Origin: Streblospio benedicti
Lineage: Eukaryota; Annelida; Polychaeta; Spionida; Spionidae
Length of the DNA stretch: 64,000 nt
Direction of reading: 5' to 3'
Assembly: GCA_019095985.1 (NCBI GenBank)
Contig: CM032666.1
Coordinates: 58,470,125 to 58,534,124 of the forward strand
Numbering within the stretch: the stretch's first letter is position 1; each line of letters opens with the position of its first letter. This document shows positions 21,632 to 33,492 of the stretch, one piece after another. The notes beneath the pieces are model-generated. The model did not search any database, was not told the origin of the DNA, and saw nothing but the letters and a program-made list of their open reading frames with translations. The translations under genes were made by a program, and so were the position numbers.

Positions 21632-23044
21632 AAGCTTAAAAACTCTAAAGCATGTGGTGTAGATAATATACCTAGCGAGTTTCTTAAATACAGCGATAAA
21701 TCAACAAAATGTGCTCTTTTAGATATGTTGCTAAAGATCAAGCTCTTAGAGCAGATACCGGACGAATGGTTTGAGGGAGTAATTAAGCCTCTCCATAAAG
21801 AAGGAAACCGAGAAATACTTTCATATTACAGGGGCATAACAATATCATGTAACACATACAAAGTGCTCACAAGCATCATTGAAGACCAAATGATGTGCTA
21901 CATGGAACGCCATAATATTCCAGGAGAATTTCAAGGGGCCTTCCGAAGAAACCATAGATGTGAAGATCACATATATACTCTTAAAGGCATATGTAGTATC
22001 CAAAAGAGTAGAAAGAAAAAGACGTACTTAGGATTCCTCGACATTAGTAAAGCGTTTGATACTGTGGACCGGCGAAGGCTGTTCTCCCATCTATGGAACA
22101 AAGGAATACAAGGAAAAGCTTGGAGAATGATTCAAATGCTGTATGAACATGTAGATAGCAAAGTAATATTTGGAAATTTCTACTCTGACTTGTTTGAAGT
22201 GGCTAACGGAGTTAAACAAGGCTGTATCCTAAGTCCTTCCATATTTAATATAATTATGTCTGACTTGGAAGATCTACTGAAGAACTCACAAGGTGTTCAA
22301 ACTGAAACTATTGATATCAAGGGACTATACTATGCAGATGACATAGTTTTATTCTCAGAAACAGAGGGTGGTCTCCAATTAATGCTTAATACAGCCAATG
22401 AATTTGCAAATAAATGGGGACTAAAATTTAATGAAAAGAAATCTAAAATTATGGTGATTGGAAAAAGGACTAGTGAAAAAGAATGCCGCCGGGAGATAAA
22501 CTATTAAAAGAGACACAGACATACAAATACCTGGGCGTCATAATAAATAGATATCTTACGGACACAAAACATATTAAAGGCAATTTGGATATCAAAGCCT
22601 TAAAGGGTGCTGCGTACACCAGATTTACATTGGCAAGTCATTCTGATATAAATAGAATTGATTTCGGCAACACCTTATGGAAAAATGCATTACTTTCTAG
22701 CTTATCACATGCATGTGGGATATGGTTTACAAATACACAGTCATGTCAATCAACAATACATTCTGCCCAATATAAATGTGCTAAAGCAATATTGAAACTA
22801 CACTCTAACCCCTTTGCTGTAGCTACAATTGTTGAGCTAGGATGGCTTCCCATTGATGGGGAGCTAGACATTAAAAGAATTGAGTACTTTCAGCGTTTAA
22901 AACAAATGGATGACACCAGTCACCAAAATGGTTTTTAATGAGTTGCAAGATCTGCATCTATCACACATTGACACTCCATTAAGTACTTTAAAAGTATGAA
23001 AGTGATTTTTGAAAAGTATGGTTTAGATCAATGGATGAATATGG
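21632..23044 (+). mobile_element. Non-LTR retrotransposon (LINE) reverse-transcriptase fragment
   Basis: The reading starts within KNSKACGVDNIPSEFLKY and continues through the RT motifs: YYRGITISC, FLDISKAFDTVDRRRL, NGVKQGCILSPSIFN, the catalytic YADDIVLFS and KWGLKFNEKKSK. Near 22485-22500 the frame shifts by one into the segment carrying YKYLGVIINR and LSHACGIWF, ending at a stop after HQNGF (22938). A third short piece in another frame reaches about 23044. The endonuclease domain and both ends are missing, so it is a 5'-truncated dead copy. The clade is not certain. Confidence 0.85.
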
Positions 23045-23331
23045 ATGTAACAGTTGTACAAGCGTTTGTGATTTCCAAATTAGATCAGAATAATGCACTT
23101 TTGATTGGCTTGCCAAAAAGTCTCACTTCTACATTACAGTCCATACAAAATGCAGCATGCAAACTTATTTGTGGCATAAAAAAATACGATCATGTATCTC
23201 CATCACTTATTGAGCTACACTGGTTGTCACTAGAACAGCGTGTTAAGTTTAAGGTCTTATTGCTGTGTTTTAAGGGTGTGAATAATCATGGTCCTGCATA
23301 TTTAAGGGGCCCCCAAGCGAATAACCTTTAA
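23045..23331 (+). mobile_element. CR1/L2-like LINE C-terminal fragment
   Basis: Encodes VVQAFVISKLDQNNALLIGL, LQSIQNAACKLICG and SPSLIELHWLSLEQRVKFK, the conserved segment after the RT domain in CR1/L2-type LINEs. It follows the previous LINE directly and belongs to a different family, so it was joined by nested insertion or deletion. Only about 95 codons remain. Confidence 0.75.
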
Positions 23332-24177
23332 TTACCTGAAATATTTCTGGTGACTCAGGTTTTTTTAAATCCCTCTTGTTTATACCCTCAAATGTTTTAT
23401 ATTGTCTTGTTGAGGGGACCACCATTTATTATGAAGTCATCCACATATCTTATAATGCTTTAATGTAGTTACCTTAGAATTTTATGTAAGGAATATTTTG
23501 TTGATAGAGCTATCATTTATCATGGCCCAGGGATCGGGGATGAAAAAATAGAACCATTATGGAATGATTTTCAGACTTACCTACGCTAATTTTAGCTTGC
23601 AAATTTCAGCCCCCACTCCCATTAAAATTACTACCAATTTTCCAGGCCACCCCTATAAGTGCAACCCACATGTTGAAATCCTAGTATAAGAAGTTCTTGG
23701 AGCTGCTCGTAACAGATTACATTAAAACAGCACAAAATATGAAGTCCAAAACATACTAAAATTTCTTAAAATAATTTTTTTTTCGCATCTTCAATGATGT
23801 TAAAGCCTGCTTCCCAATAAAATCAAGTGGAGTCTTTAAGCGCCACCCCACCCCCCACCTTCTAGTTTTTCATACAGTCCCTGGGCTAAAAAAAATGGTA
23901 GTGCCCTTTGTATCTGTGCTTTAGTCTTTTGGTCTTTATAATGAGATGTATCAATGAGATTTAGCAGGATTATCATATGCATGTCCGACTTGGAATTCAG
24001 TCAAAAATATTTTACACCATTAAGTTATAATTAAATACAGACATTAAGTCATAACAACGTTTGAAAGTAATCTATAATTTATTGTTCAGCAAAATCACAT
24101 TTTCACCATTAATTATTCATCAGTCATTGTTTTGAATGAGCATGTTGTTCTACACTGATAAATACATGATCATAACT
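23332..24177. other. No gene seen
   Basis: AT-rich intergenic sequence with homopolymer runs and no convincing ORF or terminal repeats. Confidence 0.5.
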
Positions 24178-24229
24178 AATGTTCGCCTCAAATGTCTTGT
24201 ACAAATTTAAATATTTTCATGATATTCCA

Positions 24230-24235
24230 TTTATT
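24230..24235 (-). terminator. Polyadenylation signal of TRIM gene A
   Basis: AATAAA on the minus strand 240 bp after the stop. The signal and its flanks are conserved at 57500-57505 behind the paralogous gene B. Confidence 0.6.
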
Positions 24236-24475
24236 TGTCTCCAATCTTCTGTACATTTTTTTCATCAAGTATTTGAGTTGCACATATAAAATACCATCCG
24301 AATGCCCATGGGTTTTGTCACATAAGGGGGTGCGCTGTTACATCATTATTCACATACATTGGAATTTCCAATCATGGTCTACATTGTGATGTGGTCCAAG
24401 TTTTGGAGTGGGTCTTTCACATGGAGGACGGTTGTTGGATAGTTACATACTGTATATACTCTGTGATATCTGAGT

Positions 24476-26332
24476 CTACACACACTGGAATGTTTTAAAA
24501 CTGCTCACGGTAGAATTGTCGAATGTCCACAGACCCACCGTAATAGTGAACTGATCTTCATCAACACCAATGTTCCATATGTACTCTTTCTCTCGTATCC
24601 CGAGCTGTTGTGTGTCCAGTGTGGTGATCAACTGACCACTCCATGAAACCACAAATACACTGACCGGGCTTTGTGACACTACATACAGGTGGCGCCGGTT
24701 ACATGCGATTTTACAAGGCCGAAACTGTAGTTTGTGTGTGTGGAGGTGGCGGCCGTCATGGTCGTATATATACAGGCTGTTGCTGTCATAATCCACCACT
24801 GCTGTGCCCTGTGAGTCCAGGTGTCTGCAGATGGACGTGTTTCCCCCCCACCTGATGAGCCTAGCTGGTGGTGTGAGCGTCTGTAGCAGCTGCTTCTGCT
24901 CCAGGTTGTAGATCTCGATGGTATTATTCTTATAAAACGCCACCCAGTGGGTGCTCTCTGCACCAATGATACGGCCGTAGTCTTCCTGGATCGTGGAGAC
25001 CAACTCCATCTGGGGGTTTACTATGTAACTTGGACCTTTACTATAGACCCTTAACAGTACATAGTTATTATTAAGGATGTATTTCGTGCATTTAAAGTCC
25101 AATTTCCCTGGTAATGGTTTTTGGTACAAATCAATCACCTGGTTATTTTTGAAAGCAACCTTTTTGATAATAGATTGACCTTTGAAACACACAATAGCCT
25201 CATTAGTTGTCAACCCAACCCTCCAGTAACAAGCAGGCTGTATGGGTAAGTCTGACAAAAGTCTAAATCCTCGCTGGTGTTGAGTTTGCTTCCTAACATT
25301 AGGCTTGGCTAATTCAGCGCTTTTTTGCGTCTTTTTCATTGTATACGGAAAGCTATTCACATCTGGCAGCTTGAGTGTAGGTTTGGTGGCGTGTCCCAAA
25401 TCAACAGTGAAGTCATCAGTGATCTTGCCAACATCAACCGACCAGAACTTTGTAGGCCAAACAGTGGACTTTTTGAAACTGGTTACAGAACGCTGTAATT
25501 CATCAAGAAAATCTTTAATTTGTTTCAAATCTCCATCAACTTTTTGCAAATCTATTTTTTTCAAGGACTGCTGCAATTCTTGTAGATCAATTTTGTACAT
25601 GAATTGGAGAATCTGAGCACGTAATTGATCATACACCTTGGAGATAGTGGCAGTGGTGTTCTGGTACCATCTATCTGCCTCCTGATGTGCCTTGTCACGC
25701 TTGGACTTGGCCTCTTTCATCAGAGAATCTCTGGACAGTACCAGTTCTTCCAGCAGTTCTTCTGTCCTCTGCTTGCCTTGCATTTTTATGTCTGTGACCT
25801 GTTGACAGGCATCCTTGTGCTGTGTGCTGTATGTGGTGAGTACATCTCTCAACTTGCAAATCTTGTGTGTTTTGTGGGGACCTTCACTTAGAGACACAAT
25901 GCAGTCCTGACACATGGGATCTCTGCAGTTATCGCAGTAAAAGTCGCATTTTTCTCTTGGATGCAAGCTACACATTGCTGAACTTGGTTCTTCTGGGATC
26001 TTGGCTTTGGGAACAACGTTTACTTCTGCAACATCTTCATCTGTGTCATCTGACGTATATGGAGCCAGACGATCCAAAAGATTAACCACCATGATGTTTG
26101 TTTTAAGCTTTTGAACCCCGCCTTGAGGAACTGTGAAGATTTCTCGGCAGTTGGGACATGCAATTCTCATATTCAGCTTGGACTCGTAATATCTCTGCAT
26201 ACAGGCCAAACAGAAGGTGTGGGAACAGTTCAGGAGTTTGGGCAGTCGGTCGGAATCGTTGTATTTCTCCAAACACAACTCACAACTTAGTAAGTCTAAA
26301 AACTCTGAGCTTGGTACTGCTGCTGTTGCCAT
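24476..26332 (-). CDS. TRIM protein A: RING, B-box, coiled coil, propeller-like C-terminus
   Basis: Single-exon gene of 618 residues. The start is taken at MATAAVPSSEF (26332) because the paralogue starts there; the open frame runs 12 codons further. The RING finger is C3HC4 with Cys17, Cys20, Cys36, His38, Cys41, Cys44, Cys59 and Cys62, which predicts E3 ubiquitin-ligase activity. A B-box follows at about 120-165 (CSLHPREKCDFYCDNC...PHKTHK), then a coiled coil at about 175-300. The last ~230 residues have repeated hydrophobic strands (THWVAFYKNNTIEIYNLEQK, GTAVVDYDSNSLYIYDHDG) resembling the NHL-like propeller of TRIM56/TRIM45-type proteins. Such genes are expanded in many invertebrates and often linked to innate immunity; the substrate is unknown. 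The duplicated block with gene B spans about 24178-26610. Confidence 0.92.
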   Translation of the reverse strand: MATAAVPSSEFLDLLSCELCLEKYNDSDRLPKLLNCSHTFCLACMQRYYESKLNMRIACPNCREIFTVPQGGVQKLKTNIMVVNLLDRLAPYTSDDTDEDVAEVNVVPKAKIPEEPSSAMCSLHPREKCDFYCDNCRDPMCQDCIVSLSEGPHKTHKICKLRDVLTTYSTQHKDACQQVTDIKMQGKQRTEELLEELVLSRDSLMKEAKSKRDKAHQEADRWYQNTTATISKVYDQLRAQILQFMYKIDLQELQQSLKKIDLQKVDGDLKQIKDFLDELQRSVTSFKKSTVWPTKFWSVDVGKITDDFTVDLGHATKPTLKLPDVNSFPYTMKKTQKSAELAKPNVRKQTQHQRGFRLLSDLPIQPACYWRVGLTTNEAIVCFKGQSIIKKVAFKNNQVIDLYQKPLPGKLDFKCTKYILNNNYVLLRVYSKGPSYIVNPQMELVSTIQEDYGRIIGAESTHWVAFYKNNTIEIYNLEQKQLLQTLTPPARLIRWGGNTSICRHLDSQGTAVVDYDSNSLYIYDHDGRHLHTHKLQFRPCKIACNRRHLYVVSQSPVSVFVVSWSGQLITTLDTQQLGIREKEYIWNIGVDEDQFTITVGLWTFDNSTVSSFKTFQCV

Positions 26333-26610
26333 AGTGAATGATGTTTGTGCAGAGAATAATAAGAACACTTTCCCTACTATTCCAGCAAAATGAGAATCTC
26401 TTGAAAAATGAAAGTGTGAAATATTAAAGTTTACTTCCTGACAGTATTAGAATGATAATCATATCCAAATCTATGTAATTTTCATAGTATTTAAAACCTG
26501 CATTCAGTAGTCATACGATATACTGCATGTAAGGTATACTGCATGTAAAGTACTTTGCTGATAACAAGATAAGTGCGATCCAATGATAAGACCGTCAAGA
26601 GGACACAATG

Positions 26611-27149
26611 TGGAAATAAACATAGAGCCTATAAAAATATTCATAGATATGCAAATCAAGTGTTATATGCATCCACTGGCAGATTTGAACACAAGTGATA
26701 GTGACTCTTGGAGCAAATGTAACAAATTTGAAGATTGTGTCTCAAAATAAATTGACTTTATAGAATACAATGTATAGAGAAAATGTAGAAATTGACCTAA
26801 AGTGTCAAGTGTCTATATTAAGACTGCACAAAACCTTATGTCGATACTGAAGCAATATGTAAGTTTATGTATGAGGTATATATTAGCAGATATTATAAGA
26901 TTCTTTTGATAGCGCTTTATTATGATGTCTTGCTTGATGACACGTACACAACTAGCTCAAAATGAGGCTGGGCAGAAGTACTATAAATAATGACGTACCT
27001 GTAGTATATGTACGTATTTTCGTCAATGTAACATCATTACATCCCCCTTCTCAATATAACATGAAATATTTAATACCATATGGAACAATCAATAGAAAAT
27101 AGAATTTTGGGTATTCAATACAATATACTATTGTCTACATGAATAGTCT
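26611..27149. other. Intergenic, no gene seen
   Basis: AT-rich sequence upstream of TRIM gene A, past the end of the block duplicated with gene B. No ORF of note. Confidence 0.5.
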
Positions 27150-28420
27150 CACTAACTTTCCTCAACTAGAGGCTTTGGTTTGCAAATGTTTCTCTTAGGT
27201 CTTTCACTTGTTGCAGTTGTTTCAGTTTCTCTTGCACTACCTTCAGTTTCTCTTGCACTACCAGTTTCAGTTTGTTTCACGCAAGTGACGTCTATTTCTT
27301 CTTAGTATATTTCCATTCGACGTCTCAACCTTTGTGCGATCTCGGCTCCTTGCAGGTCTCCTTCACTGTCCCTCTTTCCCACTTGCCGTTATGTGGGTCC
27401 TGTATCAGTATGGGTTGTTTGATGGAGAGTGGTGGTAAGTCTTTCGCGTTTCTATCGTAGTAATGTTTTTGTGACTCTTGTCTCTCCTGCAGCTTCTGAT
27501 ATATTCTATCTCTGTCAAGTTCATTTGGTACGATTTTTAATGGGAGATTGCCCCTCATCTTCCTTCCATATAGCAGCTCTGCGGGGCTTGGCATTTGTGC
27601 TGCAATTGGTGTGGTCCTCCAGCAAAGGAGGGCCATATTGGCATTGCTGCCTGATTCCTTACTCTTTGTGAGAATGTTCTTTACTGTTTGCACATATTTT
27701 TTGATGAACCCATTTGCCTGTGGATAGTGGGGTGAGGTGGTTACATGTGTGAATCCCCAGCTATGTGCAAATTCCTTAAATGTGGAGCTTGCATACTGTG
27801 GTCCGTTGTCTGTTATTAGCTTGCATGGTATTCCTTGCTCACCAAACAATTGTTGGAGGTATTTCCATGACTGACTCGCTTGTCGTGTATTTGCCCAATT
27901 TCTTTATGAAGGGGAACTTAGAGTAGTGGCAGGCTGTCACAATATAGTTTTCACCATCAAGGTAGAACAGGTCACTGCTGATTGTGTGCCATGGTGTTGT
28001 GGGAATCTCGTACTGTAATAAACTTTCCTTCTGTTGGGCCCTTTGGTATTGTTGACATATTTCACAGTTCTTCGTTGTTTCCTCTATGTCCCTGTCTATA
28101 TTACATGTATACCAATAGACACAGCTTCTGGCCCTGAGTCAACTTTTTTTCCACACCCATGTGTGCAGTGTGTATCTGCTTTAATAGCCCTCATGGATAC
28201 GGGTATGAAGACTCTAGGTCCCTTCAATACTAGGCTGTCTTTTTTATAGAAAGCTGTCTCTGAAGGACCAATAAGGTCTCAGCACTTGGGGCACGTCGTT
28301 CTGGCGTTCAGGCCAGCCATTGATAATGACTTCTTTGAGTGTTGCTATTTCTGGATCTTTCCTTTTATTAAATCGCTTCAGCTCAGCTGCTGAAGCAAGC
28401 ATTGTGTTTGGTTCGTTTGT
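27150..28420 (-). mobile_element. Gypsy (Ty3) LTR-retrotransposon fossil, integrase part
   Basis: Minus-strand similarity to the integrase region of Gypsy-type pol, including the core domain and the start of the C-terminal part. No flanking LTRs, gag or reverse transcriptase are seen, so only a fragment remains. It is broken at several places and is an old relic. Confidence 0.8.
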
Positions 28421-28423
28421 ATG

Positions 28424-28468
28424 TATGTTTGTAACTATGTAACTATGTAACTATGTAACCTATGTTTG
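28424..28468. repeat. Short tandem repeat, unit about TAACTATG
   Basis: Three to four near-perfect 8-bp repeats, preceded by GTATGTATG-type repeats and ending where the possible Helitron begins. Confidence 0.7.
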
Positions 28469-28920
28469 TCTCTGGACAAGCTAGCGGGCGTACCGATGAA
28501 CGATTTCGTTCAAACTTTACACAACTATGAGGTTTGAGACGACAATCCGAAGTGATGATTTTTGGGCAATCTGCCAATTAAACTGTGGTTTCTAGAAGCC
28601 CATTCATGATATTCTTACTGATATTCAATGCAATTAAGGCACCAAGAAAAATCCATATTCCAACCCAAGCAGCAAATATTGATTATGTGGGTTTGAAACT
28701 GATATTGATTAGTATCTGTTATTCAAACAGTACTATTGTATTGCAACACAAATATCTTTTGCCTGGGTATATTGATTCTCATTCATTCTGATGTTTTCTC
28801 CCTCAAATTATTCATTTTTTGATTGTAAAAAGTATACATCATTTCAGTAAATATCTTAATTGCCCATAAGTCAACGTCGTTCTAGCGACGCAGTGTTCTT
28901 TTGAACACTTTTGGATCTAG
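28469..28920 (+). mobile_element. Possible non-autonomous Helitron
   Basis: The 3' end looks right for a Helitron: a 7-bp stem with TTTT loop (28892-28909, AGTGTTC and GAACACT), seven bases later CTAG, then T as the next base. A second hairpin (CGTCG and CGACG, 28875-28890) lies just before. The proposed 5' end begins with TC (TCTCTGGACAAGC). No Rep/helicase is present. The 5' boundary and family are uncertain. Confidence 0.35.
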
Positions 28921-29014
28921 TTCATCTTTTAGTTGTTCTGTCTTTTTTCACTGAATTGGATGAGATGGAATTTGATATCCAACTTGATCGAGCTCTCGTC
29001 AGAATTGGTATTCT

Positions 29015-30690
29015 ACCCCATCCTCTTTAAAAAACAATCTGCTTTTGCCTTGGGGGAAAATTTTTAAAATTTTTTGTTTCTTTTGATTTTTAAAGGATTT
29101 GGCCGACTTTTGTAAAAACCTTCAAAGGTTTTGAAATTTCTTTTTTGAAAAATTTTAAATTAAAAATTTGGAAATTTGGGGCCTCTTAGAAAGGTTTTAA
29201 AAAGGGAAAACCCATAATTCAAATTTCCCTTTTGAGGAATTATTGGGCCCCTTTGAAGGATTCGGGTTTCTGTTTCTCCTTTGGGAAAAAAACCCAAAAA
29301 ATTGTAAAATTTTTCCAATTTTTGATTTGGATTTAAACCCCGCTAATTGGGGAGGACCATGTTTTTTGCCTTCCCCCGGTTTTGGGGTTTTTTAAATGGT
29401 CTTTGTTCAAATTCCCCCCTTTTTTTTAAAGATTGAAAATCTTTACCTTTTAAACCAAAAGCATGGACATTTTCCTGGGTTTTGGGCCTTTTTCGGAAAC
29501 ATCCTTTAACTCAAAAACGGTCCCCCTGGTGCGGTTCAAAACAAATCTTTTAAAAAAGGGTTTTTTAAGGTGGCCGGATTACTTTTCTTTGCACCAAAAC
29601 CAGTAACCCTTTTAACTTTTAAGTTTGGATGGGTGCTTGAATGTGTTTAGGGGGGTTTTCCCCGGGTGCCCCCCTCTTAATTCCCTTTTGCAGGGCTTTT
29701 GGTTTTAAAAATACCCAGGGTTTTTCCTTTTTAATTTTTGACTTTTTTGCCCCCAAAAGGTTTTTGGGAAAAAAAAACTTTTTTTTTGATGTCTTATTTT
29801 TTGTCAAATTTTTTCAATTCACCTTTAAACTTAGTCCCTTTATTGGATTGGAAACTTGGGGCTTTCTTGGGAAGGGGGTTTCCTTGGGGAATTTAAAGCC
29901 CCCAAAAATTGGTATTTTTCCCCTTTAATTTGGCCCTTTCCTCTATTGGCTGGGTAGGTTTTTGTCTTCCGGTTTGAGGTTTTATGGGTTGGCATTCTTG
30001 AAAGGGGCTTGGGGGGACATCGCAGCCTTGCACCGGCAGCCCAAATTTGGTCCTTTTTGGAAAAAAATTGGATAAAGGAGTAAATTTTCCTGTAACCCAA
30101 AACTCCAAATTGGTTTAATTCGGGGGCTTTTTTGAATTTCCCCATTGTAAAACTTTGGAGCCGTGGCATGGGCCCCTTAAAATTAAATTTTTGAGGTTTC
30201 CCAGGGGCCCCCTTTTGGGTTTGGGCCTTTTGGGGAAAATTTTTATTGGGGAAAATTTCCTTTTCATTGCTTGTTTTCCCAAAAAGGGGTAAACTTTTTT
30301 TATACCCATTTTTTTGCTTTTTCAAAAAGCACCTTGCCTTCTGGGATTGCCCTGAGGTATTTTTCTTTGGGTCCGATTTGAACCCCGAAGGGAATTTAAT
30401 TGGGCCAGGAAAATTTCTTTTAATTAGGGTTTAATTTTCACTGGTCCTTGCAGCAGGTTAAACTGCTTCCCAAATTTTTTTGCTTTTTTTTTTTTCTTAA
30501 ACCTTTCTGGTTCCNNNNNNNNNNNNNNNNNNNNNNNNNNNNNNNNNNNNNNNNNNNNNNNNNNNNNNNNNNNNNNNNNNNNNNNNNNNNNNNNNNNNNN
30601 NNNNNNNNNNNNNNGGCCCTTGGGGCCTTTTCCCCTCAAAAACCCCCCCCCCAAAGGCCTAAACCGGCCGGTTGATTTCACGTGTTTGGA
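29015..30690. other. Homopolymer-inflated sequence, probable artefact
   Basis: From about 29015 the texture changes abruptly. Nearly every base is part of a run of two to six (GGGG, TTTT, AAAA, CCCC) and isolated bases are rare. It surrounds the N gap at 30515-30614 and ends abruptly near 30670, where normal sequence resumes. All ORFs here are low-complexity and lack family resemblance. Consensus from very low-quality reads is the simplest cause. I annotate no genes in it. Confidence 0.8.
30515..30614. other. Assembly gap (100 N)
   Basis: Exactly 100 unknown bases inside the low-quality stretch. Confidence 0.99.
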
Positions 30691-31112
30691 TGTCAAAAGC
30701 TTCAGTTATACAGTCATCATTAGCATAGCATGTGCCAACGTGATTAAAACTAGATAACTATATGTAAAACCGTATGAGGAATCTGCTGTATAATTTATTT
30801 TAATGTTTAGCTTTTATTTTAAGAGAATATACAAAAGTTCCATTTGACAGTATTAATTCGCATTTACACGGGCGCCATGTTTAAGATATCGCACAAAGTG
30901 AAAAACCTCAATGTTTGAATCTTGTAGACATACTCATATGGTTCAATCGTGATGAGAAATACATATTCGTGGTTTCTAAAAGCTTAAGCTTTATTATGAT
31001 ATAGAAATGAGTTCCAGAAACAATCCGATAAATATTTTTATTTATTTATTTATTTCTGTGGATTTATTTATTCGAAACTACCGCTGCAAATACCGGCATT
31101 TAACAAGTAGTT

Positions 31113-31840
31113 CTTTTAATTATGTTTAGTTTGATAATCTTGTTGAGTAGAGTTGACTGGAGTAATATTTCTTCAAAAATGCATGAACTATACAGATTTA
31201 TATTCATAATTTTTTTGTTTATTTAGACTGTAACCTACCTAGACACTATTAACTTGTAATTTTTTTTTGTGTCATATAAAATTATAATATTTGAGGATCA
31301 GTTTACAACTGATTTTATATTGAGCAAAACATCCTGCCCTTTAGTGCCAGAGTCCATGTGAAGTCAAACCCCCTTTGCCCAAACATTTTTTTGTTTTAAA
31401 ACATTAGTGTGTGTTTTAATCATGAACCACAAGGGATCTAGTTCCGTTTACAAAGCATTTATATCAGATGTACATGCAGTAGAATCTCCACATAAGACCA
31501 CCTCTATATTGAGACCAACTCTCTTATGATACCATTTTTCACAGACCCAAACGTCCATAAGGGACCATTCAGTATTTACCACAGGGTGGGGTGGAGGATT
31601 TTAGGGCGGCCATGAACTTTTGTCACTATGTTTGGAGGGGTAGCTATCAATTTTTTCACAGAAAATTTACCCCTACTTTTTGTAGAGATTCTGTACTAAA
31701 ATTTACTGTTTTTAAATTATGGAAATCCATCAAATAGGATCTGAGTTAACTGACAATGACTGTGTTAACTGTTGGGGGTCATCAATTTTTATCACGTGAA
31801 ATTGAGGGGGGCTACCAAATTTTTTCACAGAGATTTGAGA
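31113..31840. repeat. Interspersed repeat family R1, uninterrupted copy
   Basis: Both R1 modules are joined directly, with CCCCCTTTGCCCAAAC at the junction, which shows that the insert in the 19950-21250 copy is secondary. The far end diverges after TTCACAGAGATTTGAG. Confidence 0.8.
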
Positions 31841-32374
31841 GTGCAGTCCTCAATTGAAATTGTCACAGATGGTGCTCCCCAATAGCAATTTTGAATTTGA
31901 GCGTCCTGCATTTTGTAACCACGGTTACTTGGCAACCGAAATGGCTATGGCTACTTATGCTATATCATTTGATAGCTCTTAGCTTGTGCAATGCTTTTAT
32001 AACAATCATTATGCATTTGATTGGAGATTTTCTGAATATTACTGCCTTAAACTCTCAACAGTTGTTTTCTTCATAGCTGTATTTTGGCTACCATGTAGCA
32101 CAAATACCCCCTACAGACAGACTTGAAGGCATTCTCTTGTGCAGTCAACACCAATCATGATTTGCATTTTCAACAAAACACTACTGGGACATGGACATAT
32201 CTGAAAACAAAAAAGTTCTTACACGCACAAACTTTTTAACAGCCATTTGAAGTCATACCTTGGAAAAAGAGGGTTTTTTAGATGCACACATTTACACATA
32301 CAAGAAACACTGGGTTGTCATGGCGCTTAATCACTAATCTACGATTCAAGACCATTCCATTAGATGTCAAATCA

Positions 32375-32915
32375 AGTAAATATTTTTATATTCTTATTAA
32401 ATACTAAAATGTTGTCCAATAAATCAGAACCTAAAAATGGCACTTTATTTTAATCATGTTTAGTTTGATATTCTTGTTAAGTAGAGTTGACTGAAGTTAT
32501 ATTTCTTTAAAAATGTATGAACTAAACAGATTTATATTCAGCATTTTTCAATTTAGCTGTAAACAACCTGGACACTTTTATCTTTTATCTTGGATCTTTT
32601 ATCACTATAAATAAAAAATAGTATTTGAGGATCAGTTTACAACTGATTTTATAATGAACAAAACATCCTGCCCTTATAGAGTCAATGGGAAGTCAAACCC
32701 CCAATGCCCAAACATCTTTTTGTTTTAAAACATGTGTGTTTTTTAATCATGAACCACAAGGGATCTAGTTCCGTTTACAATGCATTTATATCAGATGTAC
32801 ATGCAGTAGAATCTCCACATAAGACCACCTCTATATTGAGACCGACTCTCTTATGATAACATTTTTCACGGTCCGAACCTCCAATAAAAAGACCAGTGTG
32901 AGCCTCCATAACTAG
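32375..32915. repeat. Interspersed repeat family R1, shortened copy
   Basis: Module 1 is complete from AAATACTAAAATGTTGTCC onward. Module 2 is cut short soon after TTTTTCACGG and rejoins near AAAAAGACCAGTGTGAGCC. It lies about 530 bp from the previous copy in the same orientation. Confidence 0.8.
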
Positions 32916-33419
32916 AATCAGACTTTCAAATTTGTGTTTGATAAATAACATAACTCTTATGCTTCTAATAGATCATATACAGATTTGATGGAGGTATATG
33001 GGGCGGTCATTATTTTTTTTTTTTTAATTTTAAGGGTCAAAGGTTAACAATATTTTTTGTCAAACAGCAGATTTGGATTCAGTATACAGATTGACTAATG
33101 TTTATGAGTATTAATGACATTTTGCCATAATAAAACATAACCTCAATTAATTATAGTAAAATATACAAGTATATTATGTTTAAACCTGATTTTGGCTAAT
33201 TAAAAGTCAAGAAAGACAATGTCATGTGTCGGGAATGAATTCAGCACACCCAAATTACCCTAAAACCACTCAACGACAAATTCCGACTAAAAAAATGATC
33301 TCTCATCTTCTCATCTGTATTCTGTCATCATCTAACCATTTCATTCATATTGAAGTCTTACGAGACACTGTATAAGGCGACCCCTTGTGTCCCTGCACCC
33401 CCATTCCAAGGTGTCCATA

Positions 33420-33492
33420 TTAACACCCCTCCCCCCCACCCACAAACCCCCGCCCCACCCCCCCCACCCCCCCACCCCCCACCCCCCTCACC
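33420..33492. repeat. C-rich tract
   Basis: About 70 bases of C runs broken by A. The minus strand has many G runs of four or more, enough to form several G-quadruplexes, and the plus strand could form an i-motif. It stands out in an AT-rich neighbourhood. Confidence 0.8.

Noticed and set aside
29641-30696. Several ORFs of 60-160 codons between 29.6 and 30.7 kb
   Set aside because: They lie in homopolymer-inflated sequence, some cross the N gap, and all have low-complexity composition (Lys, Phe, Gly, Pro runs).
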